Shown here: piece by piece, positions 11,815 through 19,995 of the stretch
Layout: the number at the start of each line of letters is the position of its first letter
How positions within the stretch are numbered: the stretch's first letter is position 1
Source of the DNA: Methanobacterium aggregans
GTDB lineage: Archaea; Methanobacteriota; Methanobacteria; Methanobacteriales; Methanobacteriaceae
NCBI RefSeq assembly: GCF_017874455.1
Contig: NZ_JAGGLN010000003.1
Coordinates: forward strand, 290,235-354,234
DNA length: 64,000 nt
Reading direction: 5' to 3'
Made by a program: the position numbers and the translations under genes
Notes under the pieces: generated by a model
What the model was told of the DNA's origin: nothing
Database searches by the model: none
The model's input: only the letters and a program-made list of their open reading frames with translations

Positions 11815-13158
11815 ATGGTACAGTACTTTCGGGAAGAAATTGAAACCATGTCGAGGGATGAACTGGATTCCCTTGTGGATGAAAGGATACATTACACAGT
11901 TAAATATGCCTACGAGAATTCTTCATTCTACAGGAAGTGGTTCCATAAAAATGATGTGAACCCACAGGATGTAAGGAGCCACGAAGATCTTAGGGAACTA
12001 CCCATAATATCTGGTAAAACTGTCAGGGAGAGACAGCCCCCTGAAACAGATGAATTTGAATTCAAATCCACTAATTGGGAGGATGTGTTTACCATCCATG
12101 AGACCAGTGGAACCAGTGGAACCCCAAAATCTTTTTTTCTAACATGGGATGACTGGAACCGTTACGCAGAGAAGTACGCCCGTGCATTTGTTTCCCAGAA
12201 CTTCACATCTGGTGACAGGGTTGTGGTCTGTGCATCCTATGGAATGAATGTAGGGGCCAACACCATGACACTTGCAGCCCAGAAAATAGGTATGACAATA
12301 ATACCTGAGGGAAAATGCACATTTCCAGTGCGCATAATGAAGAACTACGAACCAACTGGAGTGGTTGCCAGTGTGTTCAAGCTCCTGAGACTTGCAAGCC
12401 GAATGGAGGAAGGGGGCATAGATCCTCAAGAATCAAGTATAAAAAGACTTATAGCTGGGGGTGAAAGCTTTTCAGAGGAGTCACGTGCCTACGTTGAGGA
12501 AGTGTGGGGTGTACCAGTTTACAACACCTATGGCAGTACAGAGGGAACCATGTGTGGGGAGTGCAGTAAAAAGACAGGCCTTCACGTACCTGAAGACCTT
12601 GTGCATCTGGACGTCTACGATCCCCATCTTGAAAACTTCGTGGATGATGGGGAATGTGGAAGGATAGTCCTTACAACACTTCTACCTCCTGGAGGAAAAA
12701 CAGGAACCCTTCTTTTAAACTACGACACAGACGATACAACAGTGGTTGTTACCCGTGGGAAGTGTGACTGTGGAAGAACCCATATGCGTATTTTAAATCC
12801 TCAGAGGGAAGCTGAAACAGTTTGGGTTGCAGGTTCACCCTTCAACAGGGTTGATGTGGAGCAGGGGGTCTTCCAAAGGGATAACATGGAGTACCTGACA
12901 GGAGAGTACGAAGCTTTTCTGTACGGGGATGATGAGGAGGTTACAATGAGGGTCAGCATGGAGTGTAGGGATGTTGCAGACTGCAACAGGGACATGGTTG
13001 AGGACAAATTCCTGAAATCCTTCCTAAAATACAAACCCGGCCTACATGAGGCGCATGCAGATGGAAGTTTCAACATCATCTTCAACTTCACATCAGAGGA
13101 AGGTCTTGAATTTTACAAGGTAAGGGGAAGACCTAAACGTTTGGTGGACCGTCGCTGA
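11815..13158 (+). CDS. PaaK-family ligase, probable coenzyme F390 synthetase
   Basis: A ~447-aa adenylate-forming enzyme of the phenylacetate-CoA ligase family. The AMP-binding P-loop TSGTSGTPKSFF is near residue 96, NTYGSTEGTMCGEC is the A5 motif, and KYKPGL lies near the C-terminus. The N-terminal YFREEIETM...DERIHYTVKYAYENS matches what I recall of the F390 synthetase (FtsA) group of Methanobacteriales, which attaches AMP or GMP to cofactor F420 when cells meet oxygen. A generic CoA ligase remains possible. Four Cys in the central region (CGEC, CDCG) could bind metal. The ATG at 11815 follows GGTGG by five bases. Confidence 0.68.
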   Translation: MVQYFREEIETMSRDELDSLVDERIHYTVKYAYENSSFYRKWFHKNDVNPQDVRSHEDLRELPIISGKTVRERQPPETDEFEFKSTNWEDVFTIHETSGTSGTPKSFFLTWDDWNRYAEKYARAFVSQNFTSGDRVVVCASYGMNVGANTMTLAAQKIGMTIIPEGKCTFPVRIMKNYEPTGVVASVFKLLRLASRMEEGGIDPQESSIKRLIAGGESFSEESRAYVEEVWGVPVYNTYGSTEGTMCGECSKKTGLHVPEDLVHLDVYDPHLENFVDDGECGRIVLTTLLPPGGKTGTLLLNYDTDDTTVVVTRGKCDCGRTHMRILNPQREAETVWVAGSPFNRVDVEQGVFQRDNMEYLTGEYEAFLYGDDEEVTMRVSMECRDVADCNRDMVEDKFLKSFLKYKPGLHEAHADGSFNIIFNFTSEEGLEFYKVRGRPKRLVDRR

Positions 13159-13330
13159 AAGATTATGAAAGGAAAGTCATGACCAGAAAGAGTGCCCACC
13201 AAGGGACCAGTTCCATAAATATTTTTTATAAAAGGAGCATTTTTATAGATAAAAGTGGCTTGAATCCTATTTTTGAATAGTTTAATTACCTCTTACATTT
13301 TAGTTTTATATTACAAAAACAATTTATTAA

Positions 13331-14787
13331 CTTTCTTTATGGGGAAGTTTCAGTGTTAATGGAAGTACTGGAATACTCGTTTCTGGGGACAATTCAACTG
13401 TTTCAGGAAACACCGTGAATAATAATGGGGATAACACAACGGTATATGCTAATTATGGATGTAATGACGATAGCGGCTCAGGAATAGGAGTTATAGGAGA
13501 TAATGCCCGTGTCTATGAGAATATCTTGAACGGTAATGGTAACAACAAAACAATCTCCTACCTCTATGGTGGTGGTTTTGACAATAAAGGTGCAGGAGTA
13601 GTTGTAACGGGTAAGAATGCTAATGTTTCAGGAAACACAGCTATGGCAAACAGCAATGGAATATCACTTATAGGTGATAATGGAACTCTTACAGGTAATA
13701 CTGCTGCTAATAATGTTGGCAATGGAATTAAGGTTACTGGAAAAAAACCAGTCATTACAAGTGATAATGTTATTCATGATAATGGTGGTCATGGGCTTTA
13801 TGTGACTTCGGATAACATAAATCTTAGTGGATTTGATATCTACAACAATGGTCTCGATGGAATTTATGCACCTGGACAAAATGTGACTATCTCAAACAAT
13901 AAAATAACCAATAATAGTGGCAATGGAATAACAGTACATTTATGGGTGAGTTGGGAGTTAGTGGAATGGAGTTTTTCACTGATATAGTTATGGAGATGGT
14001 ATCTGTTCCTGCGGCATTGGATTATATTTCCACAATAAGTTCTGTTTATGGAGGAGATATAATGGTTAAACTTAACTCTCTAAATAATGATAATGGTATT
14101 GCAGTGAATGGTAACTATGCAACTGTTACGGCAAATTATGATGTAAATTATAATAGTGGTTATGGAATTTCAGTGAGTGGGTATTCTGAAAATGTTTCCC
14201 ATAATATACTTACATTTAATGGTGGTGGAGTTGCGGTTCAAGGAAATAATAACCGACTGGACTATAATAGTGCTAATAACAACAATTGGGTTGGAATTTA
14301 TGTAAATGGTATAGGGAATAATATCACTTATAGTCAATGTAATAACAACGGAGGGATTGGTATATATGTTTCTGGGGAAAATCATGTCCTTGGCAGCATA
14401 TCAATTGATCATAATGCTTTAGATGGTATTGTAGCTCATGGAGATCTTTCAGCAGATATACTTAGCATGCTTAACCCTTTAGTTCGTTTCCCTTCAGTAG
14501 ATAATATAATATTCGGCAATGAATTGAGCAATAATGGTGGAAATGGTATTTATTGTGATGGAAATCCAGTTATTAGTGAAAATATGGGTAGTGGATTATT
14601 TGGAACTTTAATAGCAGGTAATCCTTTAACTCTACTTTTACTACCAAATCCTGTAGAAGGTAATCTTGGTGCGGAATTACCTCCAATGCAATTAATAGCG
14701 ATACCATCTGACATAAAGGATATAATACAATATGTTGTCGGAGCATTTAATGATGTGATACTATCGAGTATGGTCAGTAACGGTTAA
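13331..14787 (+). pseudogene. Decayed beta-helix surface protein gene
   Basis: Reading frame 2 (open from 13331, with no start codon or signal peptide in reach) encodes right-handed beta-helix repeats of the NxxxxNGxGIxVxGxxxxVxxN type. It runs out at 13987. The same repeat pattern continues in frame 1 from about 13942 to 14787, ending without any anchor or C-terminal domain. The gene has therefore lost its 5' end, suffered at least one frameshift near 13940, and probably lost its 3' end. Intact relatives of this class are secreted adhesin-like proteins of Methanobacteriales. Codon use is markedly T/A-rich compared with the neighbouring housekeeping genes. Confidence 0.75.
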
Positions 14788-14933
14788 ATATCTGAGTAAG
14801 CTTTAGGCATTATGTTGTATTTACAAAACATTAGTGAGTTTATCTAGGAAATTTCTATTCTTACATGATGTTGCAAAAGAAATAACAGTCTTGTAATAAT
14901 GGAACTAATATAATAAATGGGCGGTGCATTCAA

Positions 14934-15929
14934 ATGGTTTCTAGTATAGAAATTAAAATAAGGAATGAATCTAAACGTAAAGGTTTAGATCCTGATGAAG
15001 TTCTGCAATTAATGGAGGTACCCTTTGAGTGGACTGGAGATAGTTATTTATTTGATTTTGGGTCCATGTCGGTTGAAAAGTTATCTGATTATATTGATTT
15101 CATATTTAGGAAGAGAGGTTACAGTTTAGGTGAAGGAACTCAAATAGATGGTGTTTATGTTAAGACGCGTTTTGGTGATTCGTTGGCTTATAAGCGTCTT
15201 CCAATTGAGTATAGGTATAAAGTTGGGATATACTTAAATGGGGAGAAAACGTGTTTAGAAATTTCCAGAGCGGTTCATGGAGGTTTAATGTCTGCAGACA
15301 AAAGAGTTTATGGAGAAAATTACCTTAACTCTGAATTAAATAAAATAGTTGATCAACTACAATTTTTAAAACCGTCAATTAAGGGTTATCTTGTTTGTAA
15401 TAAATGTGGAGCATACTATGAAGTACATAAAGACGAGTCCCCCGAAGATTTCCCGGATGAATGTGAATGTGGTGGGAATTTTGAATATATTGCTATTCCA
15501 GATTTTCCGGATGAAAAAATTGTAGAAAGGAAAAAAACAGCCACTCCAACAGAATATCTGCGTACCCCTGCAGCCCTAATACTTGTAAGTTTAGCGTGTA
15601 TTTTAAGTGTTGTGTACAATCCAAGTCAAATACTTACTTTAGGAATGGTTGGGTTAGCATTCAGCATGATTTTCGTTTTAATTCGTGTTAAAAGTCAAGA
15701 ATTAGTATTAAATACAATTTCCAGGCGATTATTCTATTTTTTAACAGCAATTCTATTTTTTGCAGAAGGTTGGGGATTAGGTACTATGCCACTTCCAACT
15801 GATAATTACAACGCAAATATGATAATGACCTCTTTTTTCATGATTGTAGCTGTAATATTTGGTTTAGGTATGATTTTTAAGGTATTTAGTCCAGATAATC
15901 CTCGAAATTTCTTAGATCCGCCATTGTGA
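14934..15929 (+). CDS. Zinc-ribbon membrane protein, unknown function
   Basis: A 331-aa protein not assigned to a named family. Residues 1-155 are soluble. Residues ~157-195 form a zinc ribbon, [20 protein letters not shown] followed by CECGG, and the C-terminal third has about four hydrophobic helices (roughly residues 210-320). The ribbon matches that of the protein at 18601-19218, including the ESPE(D/E)F linker. A GGTG motif is close to the start. It is T/A-rich like the decayed neighbours on both sides, suggesting it belongs to the same accessory patch. Confidence 0.75.
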   Translation: MVSSIEIKIRNESKRKGLDPDEVLQLMEVPFEWTGDSYLFDFGSMSVEKLSDYIDFIFRKRGYSLGEGTQIDGVYVKTRFGDSLAYKRLPIEYRYKVGIYLNGEKTCLEISRAVHGGLMSADKRVYGENYLNSELNKIVDQLQFLKPSIKGYLVCNKCGAYYEVHKDESPEDFPDECECGGNFEYIAIPDFPDEKIVERKKTATPTEYLRTPAALILVSLACILSVVYNPSQILTLGMVGLAFSMIFVLIRVKSQELVLNTISRRLFYFLTAILFFAEGWGLGTMPLPTDNYNANMIMTSFFMIVAVIFGLGMIFKVFSPDNPRNFLDPPL

Positions 15930-16785
15930 TTGATTTAAATCGGAGTATTAGGTATTTATCTATCTAATAAAATATGCTGTTATACTTTATTGATGATTTA
16001 GCTAATAATTGTGGAAGTGTAATTGGGGAGATGGTAAAGTCCTGGTTGGGGTTTCTATTTTCAAACCTCAACTGGGCTGAGCATTTATTCAGTTATTGGT
16101 CTTACTCTACAGAAGTAATGCTGGAAAATCGCTTGATCTAGTTATACTTGCAAACTTAATAATAAGTATTTTAACTTTGATATTCCTTTTTATCATTGGC
16201 TCAATTGGAGGAATACTCGGCGCAGGAATAAGAAAAAAGCTCAACAGTTAAAAAAAGTTAAGTAGAATTCATTTTAAGCTGACAATAGTAGAGATTGGAA
16301 ATATCATTGGGATAATTTAATCACTCTTTTAATGATAATTTCCATATTTATGCTCAATTTTCTATAGTTTTTTTTCTTTGAATAGCCTATACTAGTAACC
16401 TCCTATTTACTTGAATAGGGTTGTGATATTTATGGGAGTAGTTGTTATTGCATTAATATAATGTTGGGTATCTTATGTGATCTTGGAGGTTTTTAATAAA
16501 AATGATTTGATTATCTTTCTTATATACAGCAAGTTTGTATTTTTTCATGAAGAAATAAATTTTCTTTAGTATTGTACAGGTCAAAGTAAATTTGATAACT
16601 TCTACAAGAAATGAACAATCTTGAATAAAAAGATAAAAATAAAATAAAAAATTGATGAATTAATTTATGTAAGAAGTTCAAAGAAAAGTTTAGTTCCATA
16701 AAGAAATGAAAAAAATACATTTTTGCCTTGAAATTATATTAATTTCAAAAATAATAAATAAAAATGATAATTAGGGAGAAAACTC
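15930..16785. other. AT-rich region with gene fragments
   Basis: About 850 bases without an intact gene. Apart from the fragment at 16081-16251, there are short peptides such as the ATG-initiated one at 16031 (36 codons, starting MVKSWLGFLF) in a different frame and a nine-codon stub at 16434. The final 300 bases are nearly pure AT. I read it as degenerate coding sequence followed by the truD promoter region. Confidence 0.5.
16081..16251 (+). pseudogene. Fragment of DUF5518-like membrane protein
   Basis: An open stretch of 56 codons with no start ends in a hydrophobic helix and the motif GSIGGILGAGIRKKLNS. This matches the last helix and tail of the small membrane proteins elsewhere in the window (compare GAIGGVLGYMV and [12 protein letters not shown]). 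The 5' part of the gene is missing or frameshifted, since the preceding ATG-initiated frame (16031) is out of register. I judge it a remnant. Confidence 0.4.
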
Positions 16786-18039
16786 ATGCTAAACGCTGAA
16801 ACTTATACCACATCCAATAAAGGGATTAGTGGGAAGATAAGAACAAAATACGAGGATTTTTATGTGGAAGAAATACCTGAAAGCCTTCCAAGCGGCACAG
16901 GCCCCAACACATGGATATTCATAGATAAAATCGGTAGAAACACCCTGGACGTTGTTCTGGACATTGCAAGGGAACTGCATATAAATCGTAAGCGAACTGG
17001 ATTTGCAGGTATGAAGGACAAAGCAGCCCACACAAGGCAGTGGCTCTGTGTGAGTAACGTGGAACCTGAGGAACTTCAAAATCTTGAAGAAAAGCTCAGA
17101 GGGGTTAAAATACTTAAAATAGTTCCTAACGAGAAGAAGTTAAGGATAGGACAGCTTGTTGGGAACAAGTTCAGAATTTTGATCAGGGAAACCGAGGATC
17201 CAGAGGCAGATGCTCAGACAGCCCTGGATATACTCTCTGAACTCAGTCTTAAGGGTGTTCCCAATTACTACGGCTGGCAGAGATTCGGTAAAAACCGTCC
17301 CAACACCCATAAAGTTGGAATGGAACTGGTGCACAACGATATCAAGGGTGCTGTGGACTCCTACATAGGAAACCCCTACCCTGATGAGGCTGATCATATT
17401 AAAACTCCAAGGGCTCTTTACGATGAAGGAAAGTTTCAGGAGGCCTATGAAAGCATGCCTGCAGGCATGAGGTACGAGAAGATGATGCTCAGGGAACTCA
17501 TGAAACAGGGAAAGAAACGGGGAGAATTTGATGAAGAAGCCTATAAAATAGCACTTGAAAGCCTTCCCAAACCCCTTAAAAGAATGTTCGTACATGCCTA
17601 CCAGTCCTACCTATTCAACAAGGCAGTCAGTGAAAGAGCAAAACTTGGAATAGACAGATACGTTGAAGGAGACATAATAATAGATGATGAGGAACATATA
17701 GTCCATGAATTCAACCCAGAAACCATAGATGCTGATATAAAAGAGTTCAAGGCTCATCCAACTTCTCCACTCTACGGTACCAAGGTTCCCCTGGCAGATG
17801 GTGAACTGGGTAAAATGGAAGAATCTGTGCTTGCAGAGGAAGGAATTGATCGAAGTGACTTTGAATGCCCAAAAACACCCCGACTTGGAAGTCATGGACT
17901 GCGCAGGGCAATGAGGTTTAAGATATGGGACACTTCAGCAACTGCAACTCCAGAAGGTGTTCTCGTGGAGTTTTCCATTCCAAAGGGATGTTATGCAACT
18001 GCAGTGCTCAGGGAAATTATGAAAGAAGATGTTTACTGA
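16786..18039 (+). CDS. truD: tRNA pseudouridine(13) synthase TruD
   Basis: Converts U13 of tRNA to pseudouridine. The catalytic motif GFAGMKDKA is present with the nucleophile at Asp78. Family segments [16 protein letters not shown] and SHGLRRAMR are also present, the last two flanking the TRUD insertion domain. At 417 aa the length is normal for the archaeal enzyme. GGGAGAAAACTC precedes the ATG. It is the first well-conserved housekeeping gene after the decayed patch. Confidence 0.95.
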   Translation: MLNAETYTTSNKGISGKIRTKYEDFYVEEIPESLPSGTGPNTWIFIDKIGRNTLDVVLDIARELHINRKRTGFAGMKDKAAHTRQWLCVSNVEPEELQNLEEKLRGVKILKIVPNEKKLRIGQLVGNKFRILIRETEDPEADAQTALDILSELSLKGVPNYYGWQRFGKNRPNTHKVGMELVHNDIKGAVDSYIGNPYPDEADHIKTPRALYDEGKFQEAYESMPAGMRYEKMMLRELMKQGKKRGEFDEEAYKIALESLPKPLKRMFVHAYQSYLFNKAVSERAKLGIDRYVEGDIIIDDEEHIVHEFNPETIDADIKEFKAHPTSPLYGTKVPLADGELGKMEESVLAEEGIDRSDFECPKTPRLGSHGLRRAMRFKIWDTSATATPEGVLVEFSIPKGCYATAVLREIMKEDVY

Positions 18040-18204
18040 GTATTAATAAATTTTAATTTTCTTTTTTTTATTGTTAAAGGTTTAATTCATTGTTAAATGG
18101 TTTAAAATTAGTTTAAATCTACTATATTTCTTGATTCTAGGTTTTTTAATATATCCTAATTTGAACTGCTAAAATAAGTTAAATAGTGGAAAAAATCTCT
18201 TTTA

Positions 18205-18432
18205 TTAGATGCATATCCTTTTAAATTCCACATCCATCTTCCTATCCTTGGAGTACTCAAATATGTGTCTGCAGTTACTGCAGCGGATGATGGTCAGTTT
18301 TCCAGATTCTAATGCAGACTCTAAAACATCCTCTGGAATACCCTCGGTTTTCTTTGGAACCTTCACTATGTCAATGTTTTTATCAGCACACCCGCATTCT
18401 GGGCATTTTTTGCAGTAATCTTCGGCTTTCAT
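18205..18432 (-). CDS. Small zinc-ribbon protein
   Basis: A 75-aa protein with two CxxC pairs, CPECGC near residues 9-14 and CSNC near residues 51-54, forming one zinc ribbon. The region between them is acidic and helical. No family is recognised. GGAGTGAG lies three bases before the ATG, a strong site for so short a gene. A striking palindrome sits by its TATA box (next entry), so its expression is probably switched by a dedicated regulator. Confidence 0.75.
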   Translation of the reverse strand: MKAEDYCKKCPECGCADKNIDIVKVPKKTEGIPEDVLESALESGKLTIIRCSNCRHIFEYSKDRKMDVEFKRICI

Positions 18433-18480
18433 AATCTCACTCCCATGCTAGGTTTAGCAACAATTCGATAGTATGATTGT

Positions 18481-18524
18481 ATACGAACTAATATATAAAG
18501 ATTCTTGTTCGTAGATCTGCGAAC
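18481..18524 (-). promoter_or_regulatory. Promoter with palindromic operator
   Basis: On the minus strand TTTATATATTAG (about 18491-18502) is a good TATA box for the 75-aa zinc-ribbon gene. Immediately upstream lies an 18-base palindrome, GTTCGTAGATCTGCGAAC (18507-18524), symmetric except for one T/G pair. Just downstream of the TATA box is a half site on the same theme (ATACGAAC, 18481-18488). Two copies flanking a TATA box suggest regulator binding. Confidence 0.55.
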
Positions 18525-18600
18525 ATCTTAATGGGGGATGTAAAGAATTCCAAACTTCCAAAAATGCCATTATGAGCTCAATGAAAACGTGATATCATGG

Positions 18601-19218
18601 TCACGTTACCTTCCGCCACTGAATGAACTTCTGGAACTGTCTAAAACCAATCACAAACTGAAAGATGCTGAATGCAGTTAATAAACCTCCTACCTGTAAG
18701 TTTCCAAGACCTGCAAATAAGATTATGGTACCGTACACCACGAACATTACTCTGTGCACAACTTTGAAGGATACAATACCTGCAACCATCAATAAAACTC
18801 CCCAGAACTGATCCAGAAATCCCATGGAAATGATCTGAATCACGCCAATGAAGATAAGACCCTTTCCCCAGGATCTTATATCTCCCTTCATTTTTTCTCT
18901 CGCTTCTGCAGATTCCATTTCATGGAGTCCAGCTGAACCCTTTTCATGTACTGGTAGATGTGTGCCGCATCTGAAACAGAATCTGGAACTTCGGGGGTTT
19001 TTGGCCCCACAGCGTGTGCATAATGGATCTCCATTGACATATTCCAATTTTTCTGGATTCGATCTCTTTGCAGAAACTTTTTTTTGGTTTCCGTAGTACT
19101 TCAAACTACCTCCGCACCTGCAGTTTTCAAATTCTTCAGGAGATTCTCCCTCTTGAAGTTTGTAATAACCTCTGCAGTCATCACACACCAAATACTCTTC
19201 ACCATCATTTATATGCAT
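18601..19218 (-). CDS. Double zinc-ribbon membrane protein
   Basis: A 205-aa protein with two zinc ribbons, then membrane helices. Ribbon 1 (about residues 10-42) has CDDC and CRCGG joined by the ESPEEF linker also seen at 14934-15929. Ribbon 2 (about residues 67-88) is CTRCGAKN...CFRCG, a classic DZR-like form. Three or four hydrophobic segments follow from about residue 120. Function unknown; such proteins are frequent in Methanobacteriales. GGTGGTAAA precedes the ATG. Confidence 0.75.
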   Translation of the reverse strand: MHINDGEEYLVCDDCRGYYKLQEGESPEEFENCRCGGSLKYYGNQKKVSAKRSNPEKLEYVNGDPLCTRCGAKNPRSSRFCFRCGTHLPVHEKGSAGLHEMESAEAREKMKGDIRSWGKGLIFIGVIQIISMGFLDQFWGVLLMVAGIVSFKVVHRVMFVVYGTIILFAGLGNLQVGGLLTAFSIFQFVIGFRQFQKFIQWRKVT

Positions 19219-19622
19219 TTTACCACCACCAAACCTTGATTCAATAACTTCAGGTTACTGGAGGAATGACTTTTAATTGAAACTCCAGGCAATCCTCCAG
19301 AATGCCAACTCCCAGGCAATTACTGTAATGCACTATACTTATTTAAGAGTTTTTTTTATTAAGGTAATAAAAGTTTCCATGTAAAAGGTGAGTGTAGTGT
19401 GTATTAGGCACTGTTATTTAAGGAGGTTTAAAAAGAAGGATACAGGGATCTGTGGGCCAATTATATAATTGAACGAGGTTTAATAATTTAAAAATCTTTA
19501 AATGGAAGGTTATTAAATTGAGGGAGCATGGAAACTTTAATAAGAAAAAAATAGGGTTTAAAATATTAAAATAAAAATTAGAAAGGTTTTAAGGTTCAAA
19601 ATAGGTTTTTAAAAATCTGTAA
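19219..19622. other. Intergenic region with short direct repeats
   Basis: Four hundred AT-rich bases without a recognisable gene. In the probable 5' leader of the 205-aa protein gene, AACTCCAGGCAAT (19281-19293) recurs as AACTCCCAGGCAAT (19307-19320), and CTGGAGG/CCTCCAG elements around them can pair. A minus-strand TATA candidate (CTTAAATAAG) lies near 19338-19347. The rest (19380-19620) looks featureless apart from T/A tracts. Confidence 0.4.
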
Positions 19623-19748
19623 TTAAATTTTGAACCTCTTTTTAAGTTCTTTTTTAGCTCTTTTTTCAACTTCTTTTCCGCCCTTATCTTTGGCCTGTTT
19701 TTCAAGTTCTTTGGTGGCTTTTTTAGCTACAGAGTCTAATAATCCCAT
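19623..19748 (-). CDS. 41-aa charged peptide
   Basis: A very short gene, MGLLDSVAKKATKELEKQAK at its start and rich in Lys/Glu throughout, predicted to be one amphipathic helix. A perfect GGAGGG lies six bases before the ATG, and the gene is the last of a run of minus-strand genes after the YHS protein and copper ATPase. The strong ribosome site and position support a real gene. Function unknown; it could be a metal-binding or membrane-surface peptide, but it has no Cys or His. Confidence 0.6.
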   Translation of the reverse strand: MGLLDSVAKKATKELEKQAKDKGGKEVEKRAKKELKKRFKI

Positions 19749-19769
19749 TATAAACCCTCCAAGTTACGT

Positions 19770-19916
19770 TTATTCTTCTGCATATTTTTCAGGGTTTTCT
19801 TCGAAGGTTTTTTTACAGCCAGGAGCACAGAAGTAGTACTTCTTGCCCCTGTACTCGCTCACCCATTTGGCTGTTTTTTCATCCACATCCATCTTGCATA
19901 TAGGATCCACTGCCAT
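19770..19916 (-). CDS. YHS-domain small metal protein
   Basis: A 48-aa single YHS domain: DPICKMDVDEKTA, then YYFCAPGCKKTFEENPEKY. The three Cys (Cys7, Cys30, Cys34) are the metal-binding residues of this treble-clef-like domain, which is often found fused to or beside copper P-type ATPases. It lies 80 bases downstream of copA on the same strand with GAGGTGAG before its ATG. Inferred role: copper binding, delivery to or sensing for CopA. Confidence 0.88.
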   Translation of the reverse strand: MAVDPICKMDVDEKTAKWVSEYRGKKYYFCAPGCKKTFEENPEKYAEE

Positions 19917-19995
19917 CCAACTCACCTCATCTTTTTTTTGTTACTATGTAACCTTGAATTTTATAATCTAAATTTTTTTATGGATTGAAACTACT

